From Hymenobacter psychrophilus (GTDB lineage Bacteria > Bacteroidota > Bacteroidia > Cytophagales > Hymenobacteraceae), in NCBI RefSeq assembly GCF_900107135.1, contig NZ_FNOV01000005.1:140856-204855 (forward strand): a stretch of 64,000 nt of DNA. Direction: 5' to 3'. The notes under the pieces are model-generated. The model ran no database searches. It was not told the DNA's origin and was given only the letters and a program-made list of their open reading frames with translations. Each line of letters opens with the position of its first letter. Positions within the stretch are counted from its first letter, which is position 1. Positions 1 through 7,230 of this stretch are shown piece by piece. Both the position numbers and the translations under genes were made by a program.

Positions 1-912
1 GCGGCCCTGTTTGTGGTAGCCCTGATTTACGCGGCCAACTACAGTATTTCCAAAGACGTGATGCCGCGCTACATGGGCCCGTTTGGGCTGGTGCTGCTGC
101 GGATTGTGGGCGCCACGCTGTTTTTCACCGTTGCCCACCGCCTGGCCGCGCCCCACGACCGGATAGTGGGCCGCGCCGATAACCTGCGCTCCGTGGCCTG
201 CGGCATTCTGGGCATTGGCCTGAACCAGTTGCTGTTCTTTTCGGGCCTCAACCTCACCTCGCCCATCAACGCCTCGCTTATCCAGACCATTGCGCCGGTA
301 GTGACGGTGCTGGCCTCGGCGGTGCTGCTGAGCGAGAAACTGACGCTGCGCCGGGTGCTGGGCGTGGGCGTGGCGGGGCTGGGGGCGGCCAGCATTATCC
401 TCAGCCGGGGCCCGGTGGCGGCCGGCGCCCCCAGCGAGCTGCTCGGCGACCTGTACATCCTGCTCAACGCCACCTCTTTTGGCATTTACCTGGTGCTCGT
501 GATGCCGCTCATGCGCAAGTACCACCCGTTCACGGTACTGGCCCGCATCTTTCTGGTGGGCGCGGTGCTGGCCGTACCCGTGGGCTGGCAGCAGGCCGCG
601 GCGGCCGATTATGCCAACTTCCCGCCCGGCATCTGGGCGGCGGTGGCCTACATGGTGCTGTGCGTGACCATTCTGGCCTACCTGCTCAACAACTGGGCCC
701 TCAAGCACGCCTCGCCCGCCCTGCTGGGAGCCTACATCTACCTGCAGCCGGCGCTGGCTACTCTTATTGCCGTGGCGCTGGGCAAAGACCAGCTCACCTG
801 GGCGCGGGCCGGCCAGGGCCTGCTAATTTTTCTGGGCGTGTTTCTGGTGAGCCGCAAGCCCAAACCGAGCCAGCTGGCCGCCGTGCCGCCGCTGGAGCCG
901 GTGCAGGATTAA
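1..912 (+). CDS. EamA/DMT-family transporter, 5' end outside window
   Basis: An inner-membrane drug/metabolite transporter of the EamA (RhaT/YdcZ-like) family, probably a small-molecule exporter; the substrate cannot be told. The reading frame is open from the first base of the window and already codes for a membrane helix (ALFVVALIYAANYS), so the real start lies upstream; the GTG at 13 is internal. About ten hydrophobic segments are visible, arranged as two homologous EamA halves (first half to about residue 135, second from about residue 145), the normal size of roughly 300 residues. It ends in a short proline-rich cytoplasmic tail. A palindromic repeat follows the stop. Family assignment is firm; function beyond transport is inference. 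Confidence 0.85.
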   Translation, partial: AALFVVALIYAANYSISKDVMPRYMGPFGLVLLRIVGATLFFTVAHRLAAPHDRIVGRADNLRSVACGILGIGLNQLLFFSGLNLTSPINASLIQTIAPVVTVLASAVLLSEKLTLRRVLGVGVAGLGAASIILSRGPVAAGAPSELLGDLYILLNATSFGIYLVLVMPLMRKYHPFTVLARIFLVGAVLAVPVGWQQAAAADYANFPPGIWAAVAYMVLCVTILAYLLNNWALKHASPALLGAYIYLQPALATLIAVALGKDQLTWARAGQGLLIFLGVFLVSRKPKPSQLAAVPPLEPVQD

Positions 913-922
913 CCATCCCGAG

Positions 923-1015
923 TCCCGGGGCTGAAGCCCTGGGCTATTGACGTATAGTGGCGTATAGCAGGCATGTCCTTCAGCCGCTGACTAGCCCAGG
1001 GCTTCAGCCCTGGGG
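923..1015. repeat. Inverted repeat after EamA gene, GGGCTGAAGCCC family
   Basis: Two arms with a perfect 19-base core (928-946 and 992-1010) are complementary and enclose a 45-base spacer. Each arm is itself partly palindromic (GGGCTGAAGCCC). It lacks a T-run, so it is more like a dispersed extragenic palindrome than a classical terminator, though it may end the upstream transcript. I see no second copy of this family in the window. Confidence 0.7.
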
Positions 1016-1078
1016 TGCCAGGAGCAGCCATCATAATCCATCCAGTCGCCTTCTACCAGCCCAACCCCTCATCCGCTG

Positions 1079-1699
1079 ATGCTTCGATACTGCCTTTTGC
1101 TTTCCCTGGGCCTGCTGGCCGCCTGCAGCCCCGCTCCTACCCGCTCCGTTGGCAGCAACGCCCCAGCGGCCCTCACGGCAACGCTCGATTCGTTGCGCCA
1201 GGCCGACCAGCAGGACCGCCAAACAATTTTTGCCGTGTTTCGCCAGCACGGTTTCCGCTCGGTGGCGGCCGACACGGCCAACCGCTGGCTGCTCCGGCGC
1301 GACTCGGTGCGGCTGCAGCAGTTCCGGCAACTGGAGCGGCAGCACGGCTGGCTGGTACTGGCCCAGGCTGAGCCGGAAGCCTTGTATTTTTTGTTGCAAC
1401 ACGCCCCCGATTCGGTGCAGGTGCGCTACCTGCCTAGGGTGCGAGGCCTGTATGAAGCCGGTGGCCTCTATCCGGCCAATTATGCCACTTACCTCGACCG
1501 GGCACTCCTCTACCAGGGCCAGCCCCAGAACTACGGTACGCAGCACGTCTGGGTAATGCGACCTTCGGGGCTTAAGATTGATTCGCTGCTGCCTACCGCT
1601 GACCTGCCGAACGTAGACCAGCGGCGGCGCCAAATGAAGCTGGAGCCGCTGCTGCCGCAGTTACAGCCGGGCACCCTGTATTTCAAGCAGGCGCCCTAG
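1079..1699 (+). CDS. DUF6624-type lipoprotein
   Basis: A 206-residue predicted lipoprotein of unknown function. The start at 1079 gives a clean signal peptide ending in the lipobox LLAAC (Cys at about residue 16), so the protein should be anchored in the envelope. The body resembles the DUF6624 family: an early DQQDRQ segment, a central run with LLQHAPDS, then YLPRVRGLYEAGG, a conserved LDR and the late G-Q-P-Q-N-YGTQ motif, which is the most typical signature. No catalytic function is established for this family. The gene ends 12 bases before dinB and the dinB promoter motif overlaps its stop codon, so the two need not be one operon. Confidence 0.75.
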   Translation: MLRYCLLLSLGLLAACSPAPTRSVGSNAPAALTATLDSLRQADQQDRQTIFAVFRQHGFRSVAADTANRWLLRRDSVRLQQFRQLERQHGWLVLAQAEPEALYFLLQHAPDSVQVRYLPRVRGLYEAGGLYPANYATYLDRALLYQGQPQNYGTQHVWVMRPSGLKIDSLLPTADLPNVDQRRRQMKLEPLLPQLQPGTLYFKQAP

Positions 1700-1707
1700 T
1701 ACCTTTG
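1700..1707 (+). promoter_or_regulatory. Bacteroidetes -7 element TACCTTTG in front of dinB
   Basis: A perfect match to the Bacteroidetes housekeeping -7 consensus TAnnTTTG ends four bases before the GTG start of dinB. No good TTG -33 box is visible at the usual distance. Transcription from here would begin at or next to the start codon and give an essentially leaderless mRNA. Confidence 0.55.
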
Positions 1708-1711
1708 CCGC

Positions 1712-2794
1712 GTGGACCCCGCCCCCGAAACCCGCAAGATTATTCACCTCGACATGGACGCTTTTTACGCCTCCGTGGAGCAACGCGACCAACCCGAGCT
1801 GCGGGGGCGGCCGGTGGCGGTGGGCGGCTCGCGCGAGCGGGGCGTGGTGGCGGCGGCCTCCTACGAAGCCCGGCAGTTTGGGGTGCGCTCGGCCATGTCG
1901 TCGGCGCTGGCGCGGCGGCGCTGCCCCGAGCTGGTGTTCGTGAAGCCGCGGTTTGAGGTCTACAAGGAAGTGTCGCGGCAGATCCGGGCCATTTTTGCCG
2001 AGTACACGCCGCTCATCGAGCCGCTGTCGTTGGATGAGGCCTACCTCGACGTAACCGAGAACCTGAAAGGCGTGGCGCTGGCCAGCCAGGTGGCGCGCGA
2101 AATCCGGGCCGAAATCCTACGCCAGACCCAGCTGACGGCCTCGGCGGGTATCAGCTACAATAAGTTTCTGGCCAAGCTGGCCTCCGATTACCGCAAGCCG
2201 AACGGACAGTTTGTCATCCGGCCCGAGCAGGGGCTCGCGTTCGTAGAAGTGCTGCGGGTGGGCGAGTTTCACGGCATCGGGCCGGCCACGGCGGCGCGGC
2301 TCAACCAGCTCGGCATCTTCTCGGGCCTCGATTTGCGGCAGCAGTCGGAGGCCTTTCTGCGCCAGCATTTTGGCAAGGCCGGCTCGCACTACTACCTCAT
2401 CGCCCGCGCCCAGGACCCGCGCCCCGTGCGCCCCGACCGGGTGCGCAAGTCCATCGGCAACGAAACCACCTTCGAGCACGACCTGACGAGCTACGACGAC
2501 CTGTGGGCCCGCCTGCAACCCTGCCTGGCCACCACCTGGGGCCACGCCGAGCGGCTGGGCGTACGGGGCCGCACGCTCACGCTCAAAGTCAAGTACGCCG
2601 ATTTCCAGCAGATTACCCGGAGCCGCACGCTGTTTGCCCCGTTACAGCACCGCGAGCAGGCCGAGCGCTTGGCCCGGGAGCTACTGCTGGCGCTGCTGCC
2701 CATGCCGCTGGGCGTGCGCCTGCTGGGCATCACGCTTTCCACCCTCGAAAGCCAGGAAGACCAGATAGGCCAGCAGCTGGGACTGTCTCTTTGA
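1712..2794 (+). CDS. dinB: DNA polymerase IV (Y family)
   Basis: Translesion DNA polymerase of the DinB branch, 360 residues, normal length. The palm motif HLDMDAFYASVEQRD supplies the first metal-binding Asp (about D14), and SLDEAYLDV supplies D108 and E109, so the active site is complete. SYNKFLAKLASDYRKPNG is the typical thumb/palm segment, followed by helix-hairpin-helix residues and a little-finger domain beginning near KSIGNETTFEHDL. The C-terminus QLGLSL matches the pattern of the sliding-clamp binding peptide of Pol IV enzymes. The start is a GTG directly after a -7 box. No LexA-type operator was recognised. The stop codon opens an inverted heptamer repeat shared with the convergent dipeptidase gene. 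Confidence 0.95.
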   Translation: MDPAPETRKIIHLDMDAFYASVEQRDQPELRGRPVAVGGSRERGVVAAASYEARQFGVRSAMSSALARRRCPELVFVKPRFEVYKEVSRQIRAIFAEYTPLIEPLSLDEAYLDVTENLKGVALASQVAREIRAEILRQTQLTASAGISYNKFLAKLASDYRKPNGQFVIRPEQGLAFVEVLRVGEFHGIGPATAARLNQLGIFSGLDLRQQSEAFLRQHFGKAGSHYYLIARAQDPRPVRPDRVRKSIGNETTFEHDLTSYDDLWARLQPCLATTWGHAERLGVRGRTLTLKVKYADFQQITRSRTLFAPLQHREQAERLARELLLALLPMPLGVRLLGITLSTLESQEDQIGQQLGLSL

Positions 2795-2876
2795 GCTATT
2801 AGCTGACAGCTGATAGCTTTCGTTGAGGCCAAGCAAACGGCAGGCTAACAGCTAATAGCTGTCAGCTATAAGCTCA
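2792..2876. repeat. Inverted AGCTNNN heptamer arrays between convergent stop codons
   Basis: From the TGA of dinB the + strand reads as successive seven-base units beginning AGCT (AGCTATT, AGCTGAC, AGCTGAT). From the TGA of the dipeptidase gene the - strand reads the same kind of units. The two arrays are inverted relative to each other and can pair across a 25-base centre. No T-tract follows either arm. Both genes therefore end in TGAGCT followed by seven-base periodicity; see findings. Confidence 0.8.
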
Positions 2877-3503
2877 GATTACCAGCTCCTCAAACGACAA
2901 ATCCAGCAGGTCGAACTCGGGCCAGCGGGGGTGGTCGAAGTGCCACCACTCGGCGGGGTAGTTGCGGAAACCCTGCCCGCGCATGGCGGCCAGCAGCAGG
3001 CTCCGGTTGAAGAGCACGTGGGCCGGCAAAGCGGGGTAGCGGGCGTGGGCGGCGGGGGTCAGTTCGTCGAAATCGGTGGGCAACGGCAGGGTTTGGCCGG
3101 AGCCGAGCTGCACCAGCCCCACATCGAGCGCGCAGCCGCGGTTGTGGCGCGAGCCCCGCCAGGGTGGGGCGGCAAAGTCTTCGTCGCCGATTAGCTCGTA
3201 AAACTCGCGGGTAACGTGGTAGGGTCGGTAGGCATCATACACTACCAGCCCCACCCCGAACGCGGCCAGCTGGTGCTGCACCCGCGCCAGGGCCACGGCC
3301 ACCGGCCGGCGCGCCAGGGCCTGGGCGCGGGTATACAGCGGCCGGCCCGCCAGGTTGTTGGCGGTGGCGTAGCGCAGGTCCAGCACCAGGCCCGGTACCC
3401 AATCCGCCAGGTCTACCAGCTGCTGGTCGGGGTCGGTGGCCACCCGCGCCCGGTACTCCTCCCGGGAGCAGATCAGCGGCAGCTTATACGGGTTGCGCGA
3501 CAT
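2874..3503 (-). CDS. D-alanyl-D-alanine dipeptidase, VanX/DdpX type (M15D)
   Basis: Zinc dipeptidase that splits free D-Ala-D-Ala, a peptidoglycan recycling or salvage role in the absence of other van genes. With the start at 3503 it has 209 residues, near the family norm, and no signal peptide, so it acts in the cytoplasm. Seen: transition-state Arg in YDAYRPY (about R93), zinc motif SRHNRGCALDVG (H120, D127), catalytic Glu and third zinc ligand in AEWWHFD (E185, H188). An upstream in-frame ATG at 3530 would add nine residues of no recognisable value. No vanH, vanA or vanRS homologue lies nearby, so glycopeptide resistance is not implied. Confidence 0.9.
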   Translation of the reverse strand: MSRNPYKLPLICSREEYRARVATDPDQQLVDLADWVPGLVLDLRYATANNLAGRPLYTRAQALARRPVAVALARVQHQLAAFGVGLVVYDAYRPYHVTREFYELIGDEDFAAPPWRGSRHNRGCALDVGLVQLGSGQTLPLPTDFDELTPAAHARYPALPAHVLFNRSLLLAAMRGQGFRNYPAEWWHFDHPRWPEFDLLDLSFEELVI

Positions 3504-3552
3504 GGTTGTGCGGCGTTGAAACACCAGCATATTGGCTGGTTTTCAGTAGGGT

Positions 3553-3954
3553 TCAATTGCTGATGCCAAGGCACTGAATAGTACCCTGGTAGTTATCCAA
3601 GTGGCCTTTCTGGTCCATGTGATAGATGCCGCTTACGACTATTTTCTCTTCCTTCAGGCTTACCAGAATTTCCGGGCTCAGGGTGGTAACTGAACCGGAG
3701 AAATCCAGCCAGATTTTATCCGCGCTATTCGGCCAGTTGCGGCGGATGCACACGTTTTCAAATTCGTAAGTAAAAACTCCGGGCACCTTCACTTTTTTCA
3801 GATGGAAGTCGGCAGGGTTTTCTACGATGTCTGCAATAGTGCAAACCAGGAAGCCGTCCTCCATTTTCGGCTCTTTACTGGATTCGCAGCTAGCCAGAAT
3901 AAGGGCCAGCAATCCACAGAAAAACAGCATCGACAGGGCCGGAAAAAGCTTCAT
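3553..3954 (-). CDS. Small lipoprotein of unknown function, lower GC
   Basis: 133-residue predicted lipoprotein. The first 23 residues form a signal peptide ending in LILASC. The mature part (DGFLVCTIADIVENPADF onward) has alternating hydrophobic residues consistent with a small beta-rich, OB-like fold, including a phrase VKVPGVFTYEFENV and a late KIVVSGIY that resemble domains describing modified strings of beta strands; I do not recognise a named family. Base composition is near 47-48% GC on the two 60-base lines I counted, well below the neighbouring genes, which fits a recent acquisition or a fast-evolving gene. It stands 26 bases downstream of the serine hydrolase gene on the same strand and could be co-transcribed with it. 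Confidence 0.6.
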   Translation of the reverse strand: MKLFPALSMLFFCGLLALILASCESSKEPKMEDGFLVCTIADIVENPADFHLKKVKVPGVFTYEFENVCIRRNWPNSADKIWLDFSGSVTTLSPEILVSLKEEKIVVSGIYHMDQKGHLDNYQGTIQCLGISN

Positions 3955-3980
3955 ATGCAGGTCGTTTCAGAATGCGGAAA

Positions 3981-5183
3981 TTATTTACGGCGGTTTTTTT
4001 CGTACTCGTACACTACCTCACCCAGGCGGCGCAGGAATGGAAAACCGATGGAATCATAGTCGTATTTATCATCGTTGAGCACCCCGTCGGAGTTCACGTA
4101 GATGACGGCGCTGAGCATAAACTCGACGCCGGTTTCGGGGTTTACGAGGTAGGCGTTGTCGATGAGGAAGCCGTAGGCCAAGCCGATTTTATTGTAGATG
4201 CGCACCCCGGCGGGCAGCGGGCCGGCCGGACCACCGGCCAGCAGGAACTTGCCGTAGTTATCGGGATATTCGGCCGCGGGATAGCGCGGAAACCGGCTTT
4301 GGCGCGGCAGTCGGTACAGGTTGTCGAGCAGCAGGCGCCGGTCCGTCGAGTCGAGGCGCAGGCGGTGGGCGGGCGCCACAGTTTCGGGAAACAGCACAAG
4401 TTGCAGGCTGCGCTGCAAGTCGGCTAGGGTCGTGGCATTTTTGGTGCTGAAATCGAAGGGTTTATCGATTTTCTGCTGGCCCTCCAGGTAGGCCGTGCCC
4501 ACGAGGCGGCCCCGCCGCTGGCCTGGAGGCCAGCGACCTCCAAAGTAGGCGGCCGGCTGCACGTACAGCGGCCGGGTCAGGGCCGTATCGGTGTAGAGGG
4601 CCAGCGGGTTGGTGTGGCAGGCCGCTGGGTCCTGGTCGCCTACCGAGAGGCGGTGGCGCAGCACGGTGCGGCGCAGGCCGTGTTGGCGCAGGCCCTGCTG
4701 CAGCCCGGCTGGGCCCACGAATTCATAGAGGCGGTTGTAGGCATCGTTGTCGCTTACCAGCAGGACTTTACGCACGTAATGAGCCAAGCTGGCGCGGCCG
4801 TCAGCGCTGGTTGTATCGCGCTCCACGGCAGTCTGGCCCCCGCCGGCGGCGGCTATGCGCAACGGGGAGTTGCTGCGCAGTTCGGGCTGTTTCTGGCGCA
4901 GGTCGTGCACCTTTTCGAGGGCCAGCAGGGCGGCGGGCAGCTTAATGGCGCTGGCCGGGTAGAAGTATTCGCCGGGCCGCAGCCGGTAACCGTAAGACCG
5001 AAAATGCGGCCGCCCTTGCTTATCGCGCCGGATTTGGGTGTACAGAATCTGCAGGCGATGCGCCCCGGCCTGCCGGGCCACGGCGGCTAGCTCCGGGTTG
5101 GTACGCAGCAGCCGCGGCAGCGGGTTCTGGCCGTGGGCCGCGCTGGTTGCAGCCAGCAGCAGGCAGAGAAACAGGTAGCGCAT
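3981..5183 (-). CDS. Secreted serine hydrolase, class A beta-lactamase fold
   Basis: A penicillin-recognising serine hydrolase of the beta-lactamase2 (PF13354-like) type, about 400 residues. The start at 5183 is chosen because it opens a signal peptide (MRYLFLCLLLAATSAAHG); the longer frame upstream to 5300 is arginine- and proline-rich and overlaps the hairpin. Motifs: nucleophile tetrad SAIK (S78, K81), SDN (S144-N146), and a weak third box YNKIG late in the protein instead of a clear KTG. The protein is longer than true class A lactamases (about 290) and lacks a convincing omega-loop ExxLN. It is therefore more likely a peptidoglycan-related or generic serine hydrolase than a resistance enzyme. 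Confidence 0.8.
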   Translation of the reverse strand: MRYLFLCLLLAATSAAHGQNPLPRLLRTNPELAAVARQAGAHRLQILYTQIRRDKQGRPHFRSYGYRLRPGEYFYPASAIKLPAALLALEKVHDLRQKQPELRSNSPLRIAAAGGGQTAVERDTTSADGRASLAHYVRKVLLVSDNDAYNRLYEFVGPAGLQQGLRQHGLRRTVLRHRLSVGDQDPAACHTNPLALYTDTALTRPLYVQPAAYFGGRWPPGQRRGRLVGTAYLEGQQKIDKPFDFSTKNATTLADLQRSLQLVLFPETVAPAHRLRLDSTDRRLLLDNLYRLPRQSRFPRYPAAEYPDNYGKFLLAGGPAGPLPAGVRIYNKIGLAYGFLIDNAYLVNPETGVEFMLSAVIYVNSDGVLNDDKYDYDSIGFPFLRRLGEVVYEYEKNRRK

Positions 5184-5237
5184 AGATGGCCGGACTACGG
5201 CAGGCAAGGGGCTAAAACGAACGGAAGGTAAGGCAAA

Positions 5238-5292
5238 AAAACACCCGGCCCGCCCCACGAACGGCTGTTTCGCGGGGCGGGTCGGGTGTTTT
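5238..5292 (-). terminator. Strong GC hairpin terminator
   Basis: Nineteen-base arms (5238-5256 and 5274-5292, one G-T wobble) flank a 17-base loop; both outer ends run into A or T tracts, so it can act on either strand. It lies 20 bases beyond the stop of the minus-strand gene at 5312-5548 and ends that transcript. Confidence 0.85.
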
Positions 5293-5311
5293 CGCGGCAC
5301 AAACCGCTGGG

Positions 5312-5548
5312 CTACTTGGAAGGGGTCTGGGGGCCGCCTTCCAGGCCGTTGGTCTGGTCGCTGTTGCCGTAGCCGCCGCGGATGCCCGCGCCGTCACCCA
5401 TGTCTTCCTGGGTACTTTCGGGAATGCCGGCCTCGGGATTTCCGTCGGCGGTAGCCTGCGAATCGGTCTGCTGGGCGGCGGCCCCTGCTCCGTCGGCTAC
5501 CATATCGGCGGCTCCGGCGGGCTGGTCTTTTTTAGGAGAATCCTTCAT
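5312..5548 (-). CDS. Small disordered hydrophilic protein
   Basis: 78 residues, no hydrophobic segment, rich in Gly, Ala, Asp, Gln and Pro, so predicted disordered and cytoplasmic. I do not recognise a family. Reasons to believe it is a gene: a clean ATG start (MKDSPKKDQPAG), a hairpin terminator just after the stop, and an upstream neighbour on the same strand with the same style of composition (5595-6005). Proteins of this sort in Bacteroidota are often stress- or stationary-phase-induced, but that is only analogy. It could be a downstream partner in a two-gene unit; the spacer is 46 bases. Confidence 0.5.
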   Translation of the reverse strand: MKDSPKKDQPAGAADMVADGAGAAAQQTDSQATADGNPEAGIPESTQEDMGDGAGIRGGYGNSDQTNGLEGGPQTPSK

Positions 5549-5594
5549 CAGAATAGAAATCAGCGTTGATTATAAAACACCCTTACGAGCCGGT

Positions 5595-6005
5595 TTAGGC
5601 CGGGTTGTCGGCGTCGCCCATTTTGCCACCGTCGTTGGCTGAACTCGGGGCCGAGCGGGCATTGGAGTACTCGGTATTGTAGGCCGTGGTATTTTTGGTC
5701 TGGTTGGCGTTTTCGGCATCCGCGCCGCCACCGTCGTTTTTCTGGTCGGCACCGGGCTGGCCACCCCGGTTGCTGCTGCCTTCGGCACTCTGGGTGCTGT
5801 CGTTGTGCGTACCGCCGCGGTTGCCACCATGGTCGCCTTCCGGAGTAGGGGCCGATGTGAGGGACTTGCCGCCCTGCTGCTGCACGCTTACGCCGCCCAC
5901 GTTTTCGGGGCGCGGGGTATTATTGCCGTTGTTGGCTACCTGCTGCTGGGTACGGTTATGTTCGTTTTGCAGCTCTTCGCTGGAGTTTTTCGAATCGGTT
6001 GACAT
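5595..6005 (-). CDS. Asn/Gly/Ser-rich disordered protein
   Basis: 136 residues from ATG at 6005 (MSTDSKNSSEELQNEHN). The frame is open further upstream to 6158, but that stretch is cysteine- and arginine-rich and unlike the rest, so the internal ATG is preferred. The protein is strongly hydrophilic, with many Asn, Gly, Ser, Gln and Asp residues and short motifs such as GGNRGG and SNRGGQ; no membrane segment, signal peptide or coiled coil is visible. Function unknown. Composition bias alone would fit a desiccation or stress hydrophilin-like protein, which remains a guess. It heads a probable two-gene unit with 5312-5548. Confidence 0.55.
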   Translation of the reverse strand: MSTDSKNSSEELQNEHNRTQQQVANNGNNTPRPENVGGVSVQQQGGKSLTSAPTPEGDHGGNRGGTHNDSTQSAEGSSNRGGQPGADQKNDGGGADAENANQTKNTTAYNTEYSNARSAPSSANDGGKMGDADNPA

Positions 6006-6240
6006 ATGATGGGGATAAATGAAAAATGATTTGGTACAGAAGTAAGGCTGGTCCAGACATGTGGCCTTCGGGCAAAATAACTGCCGGCATATTTTTCCCG
6101 GCGCGCCTGTCTTTCCACTACGCAAACTGGCCGGCCTCTGTAAAGTATACGGGCACAACGGCGGCAGCGTTGGCGGCCGCGGGTTGGAAAATCCGGGCTT
6201 TTCCCCAATTTAACGGCCTGTTTTACTCCTGTCTTACCCT

Positions 6241-7086
6241 ATGTCCGGCTTTCCTAGCGCCCCCGATTCCTTTCAGAAAAAAACTACCGCCGAGCTGCAA
6301 TACCTGGTTGAGAACCCCAGCCTCTACGATGCGGGCGTAGTAACCCGGGCCCGGCAGGAGCTGCGGCAGCGCGGGGCCCTGGTGCCCGCCACGCCTTCTC
6401 TCCCCAACAGCCCGGCCGCCCCGGTTTCGACTGCGTACGACCACGACGACGCGCCCCCGAGCCAGGCAGGAAGCCGGTGGCTGCTGGGCGGGCTGGGGCT
6501 GCTAGCCGTGCTGGCCCTGGCTTGGTGGGCCTTCCAGCCCCAGCCAGCCAAAACGGCAGTCAGGCAGCCCCCCGCCCCCATCGTGCTCGAAGCCACCACC
6601 ATTCGGCCGCTGCCCTCGTTCGAGCCGGAAGCGGCCAAACAGGTAGCCACCACCCGCCGCCTGTTGCCCGCCACCGACCGCGCCGACACAACCGCCGCCG
6701 GCCGCTACGCCCGTATGGCCCGCCGCTACTGGCTGGCCGAAAACACGGCCGCCTACCTTACGGCCCAGGCCCTCGGCGACTCGGTAACAAGTGTGTTTGC
6801 CGGGCAGGCGGGCATCGGCCTGGAGCGCATCAGCTGGTTTATGGGTGCCATGGCCTACGACCAGAACCTGACGCCGGAAATGGACACCCGTCTGGCCCTC
6901 ATGCAGCGGGGTATGGCGCTGCGCCGCTCCTCGCTCCAGGCCCTTAAAGCCCGCGCCGAAGCCGACGTGCCGCTACTCGACCCCGATGTGGAACGCGACC
7001 AGCAGGAGGCAGTCAGCGTCAGCCGCGAAGTGCTGGGACAGTACCAGAAGGCCGCTCCCATCCGGGGCCGGCTCGAAGCCCTGTAG
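6241..7086 (+). CDS. Single-pass membrane protein with N-terminal helical module
   Basis: 281 residues, unrecognised family. The N-terminus (about residues 15-46) contains AELQYLVENPSLYDAGVV and then ARQELRQRG; nearly the same pattern opens the next gene, the rhomboid protease. A proline-rich linker leads to one transmembrane helix (WLLGGLGLLAVLALAWWAF, about residues 80-98). The C-terminal part, outside the cytoplasm if the N-terminus is inside, is helical with a YARMARRYWLAEN segment and an IGLERISWFMGAMAYDQNLTP segment. No catalytic motif is seen. The 144-base gap to the rhomboid gene and the shared module suggest that the two proteins are related in function or origin. Confidence 0.65.
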   Translation: MSGFPSAPDSFQKKTTAELQYLVENPSLYDAGVVTRARQELRQRGALVPATPSLPNSPAAPVSTAYDHDDAPPSQAGSRWLLGGLGLLAVLALAWWAFQPQPAKTAVRQPPAPIVLEATTIRPLPSFEPEAAKQVATTRRLLPATDRADTTAAGRYARMARRYWLAENTAAYLTAQALGDSVTSVFAGQAGIGLERISWFMGAMAYDQNLTPEMDTRLALMQRGMALRRSSLQALKARAEADVPLLDPDVERDQQEAVSVSREVLGQYQKAAPIRGRLEAL

Positions 7087-7230
7087 ACTGGGCCGCACCG
7101 ACCCAGGCCGCACCAGCCCAGGCCGCAACTCTGGCAGGCGGCGTGGGCTGGCAGGGTTTGTGAAGCCGCCCGTAGGGCCGCGTAGCACCCGCTCAATGGG
7201 GTGAGGCGGCGTGTTCTTCCTGTGGTGCCC

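Noticed and set aside
1031..1633. Long open frames on the opposite strand of many genes (such as 1031-1633, 29102-30760, 37030-38679, 42130-43662)
   Set aside because: Shadows of GC-rich genes; no domain recognised, composition follows the true gene's codons. Left out.
2874..3503. Vancomycin-resistance cassette
   Set aside because: Only a VanX-like dipeptidase is present; no vanH, vanA-type ligase, vanRS or transposase nearby.
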